From Acidobacteriota bacterium (GTDB lineage Bacteria; Acidobacteriota; Terriglobia; Terriglobales; Acidobacteriaceae), in contig JAJXZK010000259.1 of the NCBI GenBank assembly GCA_021780095.1, positions 1 to 6,178 of the forward strand: a stretch of 6,178 bases of DNA, in the 5' to 3' direction. The position numbers and the translations under genes are program-made. Shown here piece by piece: positions 6,148-6,178 of the stretch. Below the pieces are notes generated by a model. That model had not been told where the DNA came from. It worked only from the letters and a program-made list of their open reading frames with translations, and did not search any database. How positions within the stretch are numbered: the stretch's first letter is position 1; the number at the start of each line of letters is the position of its first letter.

Positions 6148-6178
6148 GCCTTTATGAAAGGCGCACGTCTTCGCAAGG

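Noticed and set aside
1..6178. CRISPR array, prophage or defence island
   Set aside because: No regularly spaced repeats and no phage or nuclease genes are present. The only mobile DNA is the IS630-like end.

Overview
The window looks like part of an Acidobacteriota chromosome (Terriglobia-like). This is inferred from protein style and moderately high GC, not from a marker gene. It holds one broken transporter gene interrupted by an insertion sequence, a two-gene minus-strand operon, one unfamiliar plus-strand membrane-protein gene, and a VKOR-like gene running off or starting near the right edge.

Left edge (1-1103): bases 1-99 read on the minus strand as the outer end of an IS630-family element. 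The transposase N-terminus (MESMAKAYGDDLRRKF...) starts at base 50 and runs out of the window to the left. At a TA dinucleotide (100-101) the sequence changes into the C-terminal half of a sodium:solute symporter (SSS family). The transporter therefore appears to be cut by the element, and the ATG at 144 is only an internal codon.

Middle (1110-4206, minus strand): a lipase-maturation-factor-like polytopic membrane protein (2563-4206) is followed after 10 bases by a FAD-dependent oxidoreductase of the phytoene-desaturase/PYROXD2 type (1110-2552). The spacing suggests a single transcript. It converges on the transporter remnant with only 6 bases between the stop codons.

Intergenic 4207-4652: no convincing gene. 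It contains a TATAAT box just before the lipase-maturation-factor ATG, a repeated GGTGGCCCA motif, and an 84-codon minus-strand ORF that I cannot recognise. It looks like decayed repetitive spacer.

Right part: 4653-5534 (+) encodes an unrecognised protein with two membrane helices, a coiled coil and a HEAT-like C-terminus, in visibly more AT-rich DNA than its neighbours. A spacer with a perfect 9-bp hairpin (5635-5655) follows. The minus-strand gene at 5734-6147 encodes a divergent VKOR-family protein that keeps the CxxC pair but has no loop cysteines. I found no RNA gene, CRISPR array or defence system. The best-supported unusual features are the IS630/SSS junction, the divergent VKOR and the unknown membrane coiled-coil protein.
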